Of a stretch of 13,158 nucleotides of DNA, positions 6,791 through 13,158 are shown piece after piece. The stretch covers positions 1 to 13,158 of the forward strand of contig JABGRG010000109.1 in NCBI GenBank assembly GCA_018648445.1, written 5' to 3'. Position numbers and translations under genes: made by a program. Origin of the DNA: Rhodospirillales bacterium (GTDB lineage: Bacteria > Pseudomonadota > Alphaproteobacteria > Rhodospirillales_A > JACZKS01). The notes beneath the pieces were generated by a model. The model had not been told where the DNA came from and did no database searches. It was given only the letters and a program-made list of their open reading frames with translations. The stretch's first letter is position 1; each line of letters opens with the position of its first letter.

Positions 6791-7719
6791 GTACTGCACC
6801 AGAAACTCCAACCTTTGCCGAGTTCGACCAAACGGTCATCAAGCCGCAAACGCCTATGCAGCGTTTCGCCTCGGATTTCATGGAAAGCAAGCTGGCCGTC
6901 ATTGGCCTGCTGACCTTCCTGGTTATTCTTTGTCTGGCCCTTTTGGCCCCCTTCATATCGCCGCAGAATCCGTATGACCTGATGCAGCTTGACATCATGA
7001 ACGGCAAACTTGCTCCGGGCGAACAGGACATGATGGGCGACATCACGTTCTGGCTGGGCACTGACGATCAGGGCCGCGACCTGCTTAGCGGTATCTTCTT
7101 CGGCCTTCGGATCAGCCTGTTCGTCGGCGCCATGAGCGCGTTTCTGGCTCTTTTCCTTGGCGGTGGCGTCGGCCTGTTTGCAGCCTACATGGGCGGCAAG
7201 TGGGACACCTTCCTGATGCGTCTGGTTGATCTTCAGCTCAGCTTCCCGGCCATCTTGATCGCGCTGGTGTTGCTCGCCGTTTTGGGGCAGGGCGTGGATA
7301 AGATCATCATTGCACTGGTCGTCACCCAATGGGCCTACTTCGCCCGCACCATCCGCTCCTCGGCGCTGGTAGAACGGGGCAAGGAATATATCGAGGCGGC
7401 GCACTGTCTGGCGCTCAGCAGAAACCGGGTCATGTTCACCCATCTGTTGCCCAACTGCCTGCCGCCGCTGATCGTCGTCGTGACCATGCGCGTGGCCTAC
7501 GCCATTGCCCTGGAAGCGACCCTTTCGTTCCTCGGCATGGGTCTGCCGGTGACGGAACCGTCGTTGGGTCTACTGATTTCCAACGGTTTCGAGTATATGC
7601 TGAGCGGCAGGTACTGGATCAGTTTCTTCCCCGGCCTCGCGCTTCTCGTCACTATCGTCAGCATCAATCTGGTTGGCGATCACCTGCGCGACATTCTTAA
7701 CCCTCGCCTGCAGAAATAA
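6787..7719 (+). CDS. ABC peptide transporter permease, DppC/OppC family
   Basis: Second inner-membrane subunit of the importer, 310 residues. After a short cytoplasmic N-terminus comes a membrane helix (about 36-57). The LGTDDQGRDLLSG motif (90-102), a hallmark of DppC-type permeases, precedes the BPD_transp_1 domain. Further hydrophobic stretches are near 108-134, 153-183, 225-250 and 276-297. The EAA loop (EAAHCLALSRNRVMFTHLLPN, 203-223) has the expected ending in H-x-LPN. The ATG at 6787 overlaps the upstream TGA (ATGA), indicating translational coupling and equal stoichiometry with the first permease. It is followed after 15 bases by the first ATPase gene. Confidence 0.94.
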   Translation: MSTAPETPTFAEFDQTVIKPQTPMQRFASDFMESKLAVIGLLTFLVILCLALLAPFISPQNPYDLMQLDIMNGKLAPGEQDMMGDITFWLGTDDQGRDLLSGIFFGLRISLFVGAMSAFLALFLGGGVGLFAAYMGGKWDTFLMRLVDLQLSFPAILIALVLLAVLGQGVDKIIIALVVTQWAYFARTIRSSALVERGKEYIEAAHCLALSRNRVMFTHLLPNCLPPLIVVVTMRVAYAIALEATLSFLGMGLPVTEPSLGLLISNGFEYMLSGRYWISFFPGLALLVTIVSINLVGDHLRDILNPRLQK

Positions 7720-7734
7720 GGGGGAACGAAAAAT

Positions 7735-8721
7735 ATGAACCAAGGCACCCCCACCCTCGAGGTCAAAAACCTCAGGACCTACTTCTTCACCAAGGCCGGC
7801 GTGGTCCGGGCCGTCGACGACGTCAGTTTCACCGTGGGTAAAGGTGAAGTTCTGGGTCTGGTCGGCGAGTCCGGTTCGGGAAAATCGGTTACCGGTTTTT
7901 CCATCATGGGGCTGGTTGATCCTCCGGGCCGCGTGGTCGAAGGCGAGATCAACTTCAACGGCCAGAACCTTGTCACCATGCCGGAAGGTGGATGGCGGGA
8001 TTTGCGCGGCAACAAGGTTGCGATGATTTTCCAGGACCCGATGATGACGTTGAATCCGGTCCTGCGCATCGACACCCAGATGATGGAAGCGATCACCGCG
8101 CACGACAAATCCATAGGCAAAGAGGCGGTCCGCCAACGCTGCCGCGATGCCCTTGGGCAGGTCGGCATTCCGTCGCCGGACGAGCGGTTGAAATCCTATC
8201 CGCATCAGTTCTCGGGCGGCATGCGCCAGCGTGTGGCCATCGCCATTGCGCTTCTTAACAAGCCCGACCTGATCATCGCCGACGAGCCGACCACCGCGCT
8301 GGACGTGACGATCCAGGCACAAATCCTGTTCGAAGCCCAGAAACTGGCTCAGGACACGGGCACTTCACTGATCTGGATCACCCACGATTTGACCGTGGTT
8401 GCCGGTCTGGCCGACAAAATCTGCGTCATGTACGCGGGCAAGTTGGTCGAGGAAGGGCTGATCGACGACGTTCTCGACGATCCCATGCATCCCTACACGC
8501 GTGGCCTGATCGGTAGCGTCCCCAGCCATAACAAACGGGGCGAGCCGCTGTATCAGATTCCGGGCATGACGCCGTCGCTGATCAAACTTCCCCCGGGATG
8601 CGCGTTCCGCGACCGTTGCGAAAAAGCCGTGGAAGGATGCGCCGAAGCGCCGCCCACCACAACGCCAAAGGAGGGCCGCGTGGTGCGTTGCCACTACCCG
8701 CACATGGGTGAGACGACATGA
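7735..8721 (+). CDS. ABC peptide transporter ATP-binding protein, DppD/OppD family
   Basis: Cytoplasmic ATPase powering the importer, 328 residues. It carries all nucleotide-binding motifs: Walker A GESGSGKS (44-51), Q-loop Gln100, signature SGGMRQ (160-165), Walker B LIIADEP (179-185), D-loop ALD, and H-loop His217. The C-terminal oligopeptide/dipeptide extension carries HPYTRGL (252-258) and four cysteines at 289, 295, 302 and 319 (C-x5-C-x6-C-x16-C). Similar Cys sets in DppD-type proteins have been described as binding an iron-sulfur cluster; binding here is inference. The ribosome binding site AGGGGG overlaps the preceding stop codon. The stop overlaps the second ATPase start as ATGA. Confidence 0.95.
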   Translation: MNQGTPTLEVKNLRTYFFTKAGVVRAVDDVSFTVGKGEVLGLVGESGSGKSVTGFSIMGLVDPPGRVVEGEINFNGQNLVTMPEGGWRDLRGNKVAMIFQDPMMTLNPVLRIDTQMMEAITAHDKSIGKEAVRQRCRDALGQVGIPSPDERLKSYPHQFSGGMRQRVAIAIALLNKPDLIIADEPTTALDVTIQAQILFEAQKLAQDTGTSLIWITHDLTVVAGLADKICVMYAGKLVEEGLIDDVLDDPMHPYTRGLIGSVPSHNKRGEPLYQIPGMTPSLIKLPPGCAFRDRCEKAVEGCAEAPPTTTPKEGRVVRCHYPHMGETT

Positions 8722-9728
8722 ACGAGAACACCAACAATAACCGCCTGGTCGAAATCGAAGGCGTTTCCAAGCGCTTCGTAAAATCGCTGGATTTTGCCGG
8801 AAAGATCGCCCAGAAACTCGGCGCCAACATCCGCGAGGAAGTGGTTCGCGCCGTCGATGACGCCAACATCTATATCAACCGGGGCGAGGTCGTCGGCCTG
8901 GTTGGCGAGTCCGGATGTGGCAAATCCACCCTGGGCCGAATGGTCGCGGGCATCATGAAGCCGACCGAAGGCATCGTGCGCTACGACGGCAAGGATATCT
9001 ACAAGCTGGAAGGCAATGAGGCCCGCGATACGGCGCTGAAAACCCAGATGATCTTTCAGGACCCGTTCGCGTCGCTGAACCCACGCATGCGCATGCAGGA
9101 CATCATCGGTGAAGCCGCCGTGGTGCATGGTATTTGCACGCGGCAAAACTTCGACGAACACGTTGATATGGTGCTGGACCGCTGTGGCCTCGATCCCGAG
9201 TTCAAACGGCGCTACCCGCACCAGTTCTCTGGCGGCCAGCGACAGCGTATCGGCATTGCGCGGGCGCTGTCGGTAAACCCCGAATGCATCGTTTGCGACG
9301 AGTCCGTTGCCGCCTTGGACGTTTCCATTCAGGCGCAGATTCTGAACCTGTTCATGAAGCTGCGCGAGGAACTGGACTTGACCTACCTGTTCATCAGCCA
9401 CGACATCGGCGTGGTCGAACACATCTCGGACCGCATCATCATCATGTATCTGGGCCGGGTGGTTGAATCCGGCACGACCGACGAGATTTTCGCCAGTCCG
9501 AACCACCCCTACACACAGGTTCTGCTTCGCGAAGTGCCAAGTCTGGAGACGCGGCATCACCAGTTCAAGCCGGTGGACGGCGAAATTCCCTCGCCCATCG
9601 ACCCGCCGTCGGGCTGCTATTTCCATCCGCGCTGCCCGCACGCGACCGATCGGTGCAAGCAGGAAAACCCAAAACTGCGCGACATCGCGCCGGGCCGCAC
9701 ATCGGCCTGCCATTTGAATGACGGATAA
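8718..9728 (+). CDS. ABC peptide transporter ATP-binding protein, DppF/OppF family
   Basis: Second ATPase of the importer, 336 residues, forming the heterodimer with the DppD-type subunit. Walker A GESGCGKS (63-70), Q-loop Gln114, signature SGGQRQ (171-176), Walker B CIVCDE (190-195) with catalytic Glu195, and H-loop His228 are all present. The residue after the catalytic Glu is Ser (DESVAALD) where DEP is usual; the catalytic residues are intact, so activity is expected. A segment at about 22-45 (SLDFAGKIAQKL and on) inserted before the VRAVDD strand is longer than in many homologues. The C-terminus has HPYTQVL and four cysteines at 300, 306, 313 and 331, again C-x5-C-x6-C then a distal Cys. 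The start overlaps the previous stop (ATGA), and the end overlaps the possible start of the next gene. Confidence 0.94.
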   Translation: MNENTNNNRLVEIEGVSKRFVKSLDFAGKIAQKLGANIREEVVRAVDDANIYINRGEVVGLVGESGCGKSTLGRMVAGIMKPTEGIVRYDGKDIYKLEGNEARDTALKTQMIFQDPFASLNPRMRMQDIIGEAAVVHGICTRQNFDEHVDMVLDRCGLDPEFKRRYPHQFSGGQRQRIGIARALSVNPECIVCDESVAALDVSIQAQILNLFMKLREELDLTYLFISHDIGVVEHISDRIIIMYLGRVVESGTTDEIFASPNHPYTQVLLREVPSLETRHHQFKPVDGEIPSPIDPPSGCYFHPRCPHATDRCKQENPKLRDIAPGRTSACHLNDG

Positions 9729-10599
9729 TATGAGCGATAAATCCATTCCCGGTGTGCTGACCTACTCCGGGCCGGTCAATGGCACGGTTCCCGTAATTTT
9801 CGACTCGCCGCACAGCGGTATCGAATACCCCGATGACTTTGACTACTCGGTCGCGGAGGATATCCTTCGCATGGGCGAGGATACGTACATCGAGGAACTT
9901 TACGGGGCGGCGCCGGACCTGGGGGCCGGGTTCCTTCAAGCCCACTTCCCAAGGTCCTATGTCGACCCCAACCGCACCATCCTCGATATCGATCAGGAAC
10001 TTCTGTCGGAGCCGTGGCCCGGCGAAGTCACGCCCAGCATCAAGACGGAATCGGGTATCGGCCTGATCTGGCGCGTCGCGCGGCCCGGTTACCCGATCTA
10101 TAAACGCAGCCTTTCCGTTGCCGAGGTTCAGGCCCGCATCGACACCTATCATCAGCCCTATCAGGATGCGTTGATGACCGCGGTCGCTGAAACCAAGGAA
10201 AAATTCGGCGCGGTGTGGCACATCAATTGCCATTCAATGCCCGGCGTCAGCGACGAACGCTCGCCGGAAGGACCAGGTATCGAGCGCGCCCAGTTCTGCC
10301 TTGGGGATCGCGATGGCACGACCTGTTCGTTCGAATTCACGAACTTCGTCGCCGAACAGCTTCGCGGCATGGGCTACGGTGTGGCGCTCAACGATCCATT
10401 CAAAGGGGTTGAACTGGTGCGCATGGTTGGCGCGCCCGACCAAGGCAGGCACAGCCTTCAGATCGAGATTAACCGCAACCTGATCTTGAACGACAGGTCC
10501 AAGGAAAAGGTCGCGGAATTTGAAACCCTGCGCGCCAATCTTACCAAACTGATCGGCGCCATCGGTGAGTTTGCTACGTCCGAAGCCAATTCCTCATAA
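9718..10599 (+). CDS. N-formylglutamate amidohydrolase (FGase/HutG-like) family protein
   Basis: Predicted cytoplasmic amidohydrolase of the family that converts N-formyl-L-glutamate to formate and glutamate; many relatives have untested substrates. It has 293 residues from the first ATG, usual for the family. Family motifs are FDSPHSG (28-34), GEDTYIEELY (53-62), RSYVDPNR (79-86), HINCHSMPG (168-176) and EINRNL (250-255). The start is uncertain: ATG 9718 overlaps the ATPase gene by 11 bases without a clear Shine-Dalgarno, while ATG 9730 lies one base after that gene's TAA and gives MSDKSIPG. Either way translation should be coupled to the ATPase. No hut genes are near, so histidine breakdown is not indicated. 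Being last in the transporter operon suggests it acts on the imported compound. Its stop overlaps the convergent gene. Confidence 0.87.
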   Translation: MTDNMSDKSIPGVLTYSGPVNGTVPVIFDSPHSGIEYPDDFDYSVAEDILRMGEDTYIEELYGAAPDLGAGFLQAHFPRSYVDPNRTILDIDQELLSEPWPGEVTPSIKTESGIGLIWRVARPGYPIYKRSLSVAEVQARIDTYHQPYQDALMTAVAETKEKFGAVWHINCHSMPGVSDERSPEGPGIERAQFCLGDRDGTTCSFEFTNFVAEQLRGMGYGVALNDPFKGVELVRMVGAPDQGRHSLQIEINRNLILNDRSKEKVAEFETLRANLTKLIGAIGEFATSEANSS

Positions 10600-11715
10600 C
10601 AGGGCTCCGCGCGCGCTCACCGACCACACCGTTTCAACCCGGCCTTCGCGAACGCCGACGATCCAGTCATAAAGATTGATCGTCGGGTCGCAATGGCCTG
10701 GCACCAGCCACAATCGCTCACCCAGCGCCACCGGGTCGGCGGACGGTGAAATTTCGATCGCGCCGTGTTCGTCGGCGGCCCCCACATAAGTCAGGCCCGG
10801 TCGTTCCCATACGCTTGGCATCGCCTGATCGACATTTCCGGCCTTGGCTCCGGCATCGACAACGGCGAATTCGGGCGTATTGCTGCTCATGACCGTCGAC
10901 AGAATGAACAGGCTGTTTTCAAAATCGGAGACGTAACGCTCTTCTTCGTCCAGATTCAGGCCGTAGTCGGCATCCATGAAGGCGTATGAACCGACCTGTA
11001 TTTCGGTAAATACGCCGCCTTGAACCTCAAAGGCATAGGTGCCGGTGCCCGCACCGGTGACGCTTTCGCAAAGCAGGCCGTTTTGTTGCAAAAGATCGCG
11101 GGCCGCACGCACGCTCTCGCACCATTCTTGAGAGGCCCGGAGGCGTTCGTCGAACGACCGAATGTGCTGGGCGGGGCCACGATAGGCTTGGAGACCCGCG
11201 AAGCGAAGCCCCGGCGCCTGATCGATCTGGCGCGCCAATTCAAGCGCCGCTTCAGCCGAATGCACCCCGGCCCGGATGCTGCCCGAATATAGTTCAACCA
11301 GAACGCCCAGCGTCGTCCCAAATCGTTCGGCAGCGGTGCTGTAGGCCGAAACCATGTCTGGGTGATCGGCGAGAACAGAAATGTTCGCTTCCCTTGCAAG
11401 TGCGGCTAGCCGGGAAACTTTGGTTTCGCCGACAATCTCGTTGGTCACCAACACGTCCGATACGCCTGCGGCGACCATGTCTTCGGCTTCCGACACCTTC
11501 TGACAGCAAACGCCGACCGCGCCCAACGCCAGTTGCCGCCGCGCAATCATGGCGCATTTATGGGTCTTGGCGTGAGGCCGCAACCGCACATTCGCACCTT
11601 TCGCGAACGACGCCATTTTCTCAAGGTTTCGTTCGAACGCTGGAAGATCGATGACAAGGGCCGGCGTGTCGATGGCGGAAACCGGGTCTCCAACTTTGGC
11701 GGGCGGACGGCTCAT
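10594..11715 (-). CDS. PLP-dependent D-threonine aldolase / D-serine dehydratase-like (DSD1) family enzyme
   Basis: Fold-type III PLP enzyme with an alanine-racemase-like N-terminal barrel, acting on D-amino or D-beta-hydroxy amino acids. The predicted protein has 373 residues, close to family length. DTPALVIDL (16-24) is the usual opening. RPHAKTHK (46-53) holds the PLP lysine (Lys50). The C-terminal metal site reads PGHCDPTINL (339-348). His341-x-Asp343 has the H-x-D form I recall for D-threonine aldolase, whereas D-serine dehydratase has H-x-C; this leans towards an aldolase. D-3-hydroxyaspartate or related beta-hydroxy amino acids are alternative substrates. The ATG at 11715 is chosen because AGGGGA (11723-11728) sits 7 bases upstream and MSRPPAKVGDP leads straight into the conserved domain; the open frame to 11811 overlaps the upstream gene. 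It lies 17 bases after the ThDP enzyme stop, so the two form an operon. Confidence 0.87.
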   Translation of the reverse strand: MSRPPAKVGDPVSAIDTPALVIDLPAFERNLEKMASFAKGANVRLRPHAKTHKCAMIARRQLALGAVGVCCQKVSEAEDMVAAGVSDVLVTNEIVGETKVSRLAALAREANISVLADHPDMVSAYSTAAERFGTTLGVLVELYSGSIRAGVHSAEAALELARQIDQAPGLRFAGLQAYRGPAQHIRSFDERLRASQEWCESVRAARDLLQQNGLLCESVTGAGTGTYAFEVQGGVFTEIQVGSYAFMDADYGLNLDEEERYVSDFENSLFILSTVMSSNTPEFAVVDAGAKAGNVDQAMPSVWERPGLTYVGAADEHGAIEISPSADPVALGERLWLVPGHCDPTINLYDWIVGVREGRVETVWSVSARGALL

Positions 11716-11722
11716 TTTCTTG

Positions 11723-11728
11723 TCCCCT
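11723..11728 (-). promoter_or_regulatory. Ribosome binding site deciding the DSD1-like start
   Basis: AGGGGA on the minus strand, 7 bases before the ATG at 11715 and inside the short spacer after the ThDP enzyme stop. It argues against the longer in-frame start at 11811. Confidence 0.65.
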
Positions 11729-11732
11729 GAGT

Positions 11733-13158
11733 TCACATCAACGCTTCGATCAGGTGCGGGCCGGGATCGGCCAGCGCCTTTTTGATTTCGACCATCAGGT
11801 CTTCGGCGCATTCCACACGAACACCGGGAACGCCGTGTCCGTGCGCTAGACTTACCCAGTCCAGCGGTTGGTCATGGAAATCGGCCAGCTCCGTTGCCTT
11901 CGGTCCGGGGTTGGTGATGCCCGCCCGGTCAAGCTCGACCTTGATGATCTCGTAAGTGTTGTTGGCGTAGACGACGGTGGTGACGTTCAAGTCCTCGCGG
12001 GCCTGCGTCCATAATGCCTGCAAGGTGTACATGCCACTGCCATCGGCCTGCATGGCAATCACCGGACGATCCGGGCACGCCACGGCGGCACCCGTGGCAC
12101 CGGGGAACCCCCAACCGATGGCCCCGCCCGAAACGATCAGATGCGAATGGTGCGGCGCACCGGCGGTCGCGGCATAAAGTGGCCCGCTGCAGGTGATCCC
12201 CTCGTCAATGATAATGGCGTTTTCGGGCATCACGTTGGCCACCGCCGCGCCGATGCTTTCGGCGGTGAGAGCCCCGCTCGGCGCAGACGGGACGGGCGGC
12301 AAAATGTCGGCGGCGTGATCGGCCGGCGCGCCCAGCGCATCGGCCAGGGCTTCCAGTGCGGTCACACCGTCATCTTCGGGCCGGGCCAGGATATGGCGGA
12401 TGCAATCGGGCGGTGTGAACTGGCTGGGCTGGCCCGGATATCCGAAGAAAGCGACCGGTTCCTTGCCGCCCACCAGGACCAGATCGGTCAGATCGGCCAG
12501 CGCCGCGACCCCGTCTTCGGGGAAATAGGGGACACGTTCGACAAACGGCAGACCGGGGCCGCGATCAACGCGGGCGACGAAGGTGTCACAATACAGCCTG
12601 CATCCGCTCATAGCCTTGATTCGCCCTGCGGCCCGCAAGCCGCGTCCATGAAGAACCGCGCCCTTGAGCAGAAGCGCCGCTGACTTGGATTTGCGAAGGG
12701 CTTCGGCAATTGCTTCAATGGTGTCGGCGGGAACCGCATCGGCAACCGGTGTCGGGAACGCATTGGCCGGACCCGCGACGTCCTCCCAGAACGCGTCCAG
12801 CGGCAAAATAAGGCTGGCGATTTTTCCGGGCGCCTGTTGCGCCGCCTCGACCGTCGCGGCCAGATCGCTGGCGACGCGCTCCGGTGCGCCTGCACGGCGG
12901 CTCCAGGCGGCGGACCAGCCGACGATGGCCTCAAGGTCGGAAGTCAATAACGGGTCGAAGGGGCCGTGCCAGGATGGCTGATCACCAATCAGATTGACAA
13001 TGGGCGATGCGGCGCGGCGGGCATTGTGCAGGTTGGCGCTGGCGTTGGCCACGCCGGCCCCGGCATGTAGAAGGGTCAATGCCGGTTTCCCGGTCATGCG
13101 CGCGTAGCCGTCCGCCGCCCCGGTGCATCCGCCTTCAAACAGGCACAGTATTCCTCGC
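11733..13158 (-). CDS. Thiamine-diphosphate-dependent enzyme, acetolactate synthase large-subunit-like (5' truncated by window edge)
   Basis: Member of the acetolactate synthase / benzoylformate decarboxylase superfamily, which decarboxylates 2-keto acids and may ligate the product. The frame has no stop up to the right edge. Codons beyond the internal ATG at 13097 read RGILCLFEGGCTGAADGYAR, continuous with the conserved MTGKPALTLLHAG segment. That ATG is therefore not the start, and about 45-60 N-terminal residues lie outside the window. The catalytic cofactor-activating Glu is visible (codon 13134-13136). The ThDP/Mg motif is ADGS (12036-12047) followed by NN (11958-11963), and GGAIGWGFPGATGAA precedes it. 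Retention of the Glu argues against glyoxylate carboligase, where it is replaced by Val. The three domains are present in usual order. No small regulatory ALS subunit is next to it, so branched-chain synthesis is not supported. It is co-transcribed with the PLP enzyme. Confidence 0.88.
   Translation of the reverse strand, partial: RGILCLFEGGCTGAADGYARMTGKPALTLLHAGAGVANASANLHNARRAASPIVNLIGDQPSWHGPFDPLLTSDLEAIVGWSAAWSRRAGAPERVASDLAATVEAAQQAPGKIASLILPLDAFWEDVAGPANAFPTPVADAVPADTIEAIAEALRKSKSAALLLKGAVLHGRGLRAAGRIKAMSGCRLYCDTFVARVDRGPGLPFVERVPYFPEDGVAALADLTDLVLVGGKEPVAFFGYPGQPSQFTPPDCIRHILARPEDDGVTALEALADALGAPADHAADILPPVPSAPSGALTAESIGAAVANVMPENAIIIDEGITCSGPLYAATAGAPHHSHLIVSGGAIGWGFPGATGAAVACPDRPVIAMQADGSGMYTLQALWTQAREDLNVTTVVYANNTYEIIKVELDRAGITNPGPKATELADFHDQPLDWVSLAHGHGVPGVRVECAEDLMVEIKKALADPGPHLIEALM

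Noticed and set aside
8694..9746. Minus-strand open frame of about 350 codons opposite the DppF-like ATPase
   Set aside because: It mirrors the ATPase codons and shows no domain. The plus strand has all ABC motifs.
11716..11811. N-terminal extension of the DSD1-like enzyme
   Set aside because: It overlaps the ThDP gene end, is rich in Arg/Pro/Ser with no family similarity, and contains the ribosome binding site of the real start.
10594..13158. Beta-hydroxyaspartate cycle or glyoxylate carboligase pathway
   Set aside because: The other cycle genes (dehydratase, imine reductase, aminotransferase) are not in the window, and the ThDP enzyme keeps the Glu that glyoxylate carboligase lacks.
1..13158. 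CRISPR arrays, insertion sequences, prophage, toxin-antitoxin or defence systems
   Set aside because: No repeat arrays, terminal inverted repeats, transposase or defence-type domains were seen. Genes are densely packed metabolic and transport genes of uniform composition.

Overview
The window reads as a chromosomal segment of a GC-rich Gram-negative bacterium, most likely an alphaproteobacterium. That placement is an inference from codon use, purine-rich ribosome binding sites, tightly overlapping operons and the gene families present. No rRNA, tRNA, mobile element or CRISPR array was seen.

Layout, left to right. (1) Positions 1-44 hold the first 14 codons of a leftward gene that resembles the N-terminus of YghX-like dienelactone hydrolases. 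A 170-base gap follows. (2) Positions 215-3878 hold a leftward operon, read from right to left: an MlrC-type M81 metallopeptidase, an ArgE-type M20 deacetylase, and an aspartoacylase/succinylglutamate-desuccinylase-type M14 hydrolase. Start codons were reset using Shine-Dalgarno positions. (3) Positions 3879-4146 are a divergent intergenic region containing a perfect 10-bp inverted repeat. (4) Positions 4147-10599 hold a rightward operon: a family-5 peptide-binding protein, a strong intrinsic terminator, two permeases, two ATPases and an N-formylglutamate amidohydrolase-family enzyme. Most junctions after the terminator are ATGA or short overlaps. (5) Positions 10594-13158 hold a leftward pair: a thiamine-diphosphate enzyme that runs off the right edge, then a PLP-dependent D-threonine aldolase/D-serine dehydratase-like protein. 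Its stop codon overlaps that of the amidohydrolase tail to tail.

How the genes may work together. The transporter would import a peptide-like or N-acylated amino-acid compound. Four unrelated amide-hydrolase families (M81, M20, M14, FGase) flank it and could deacylate or cleave the import. The PLP and ThDP enzymes could process a beta-hydroxy amino acid or 2-keto acid product. Each gene family is known. The specific combination and its substrate are what is unexplained, and the joint-pathway idea is inference. No transcription regulator is encoded in the window.
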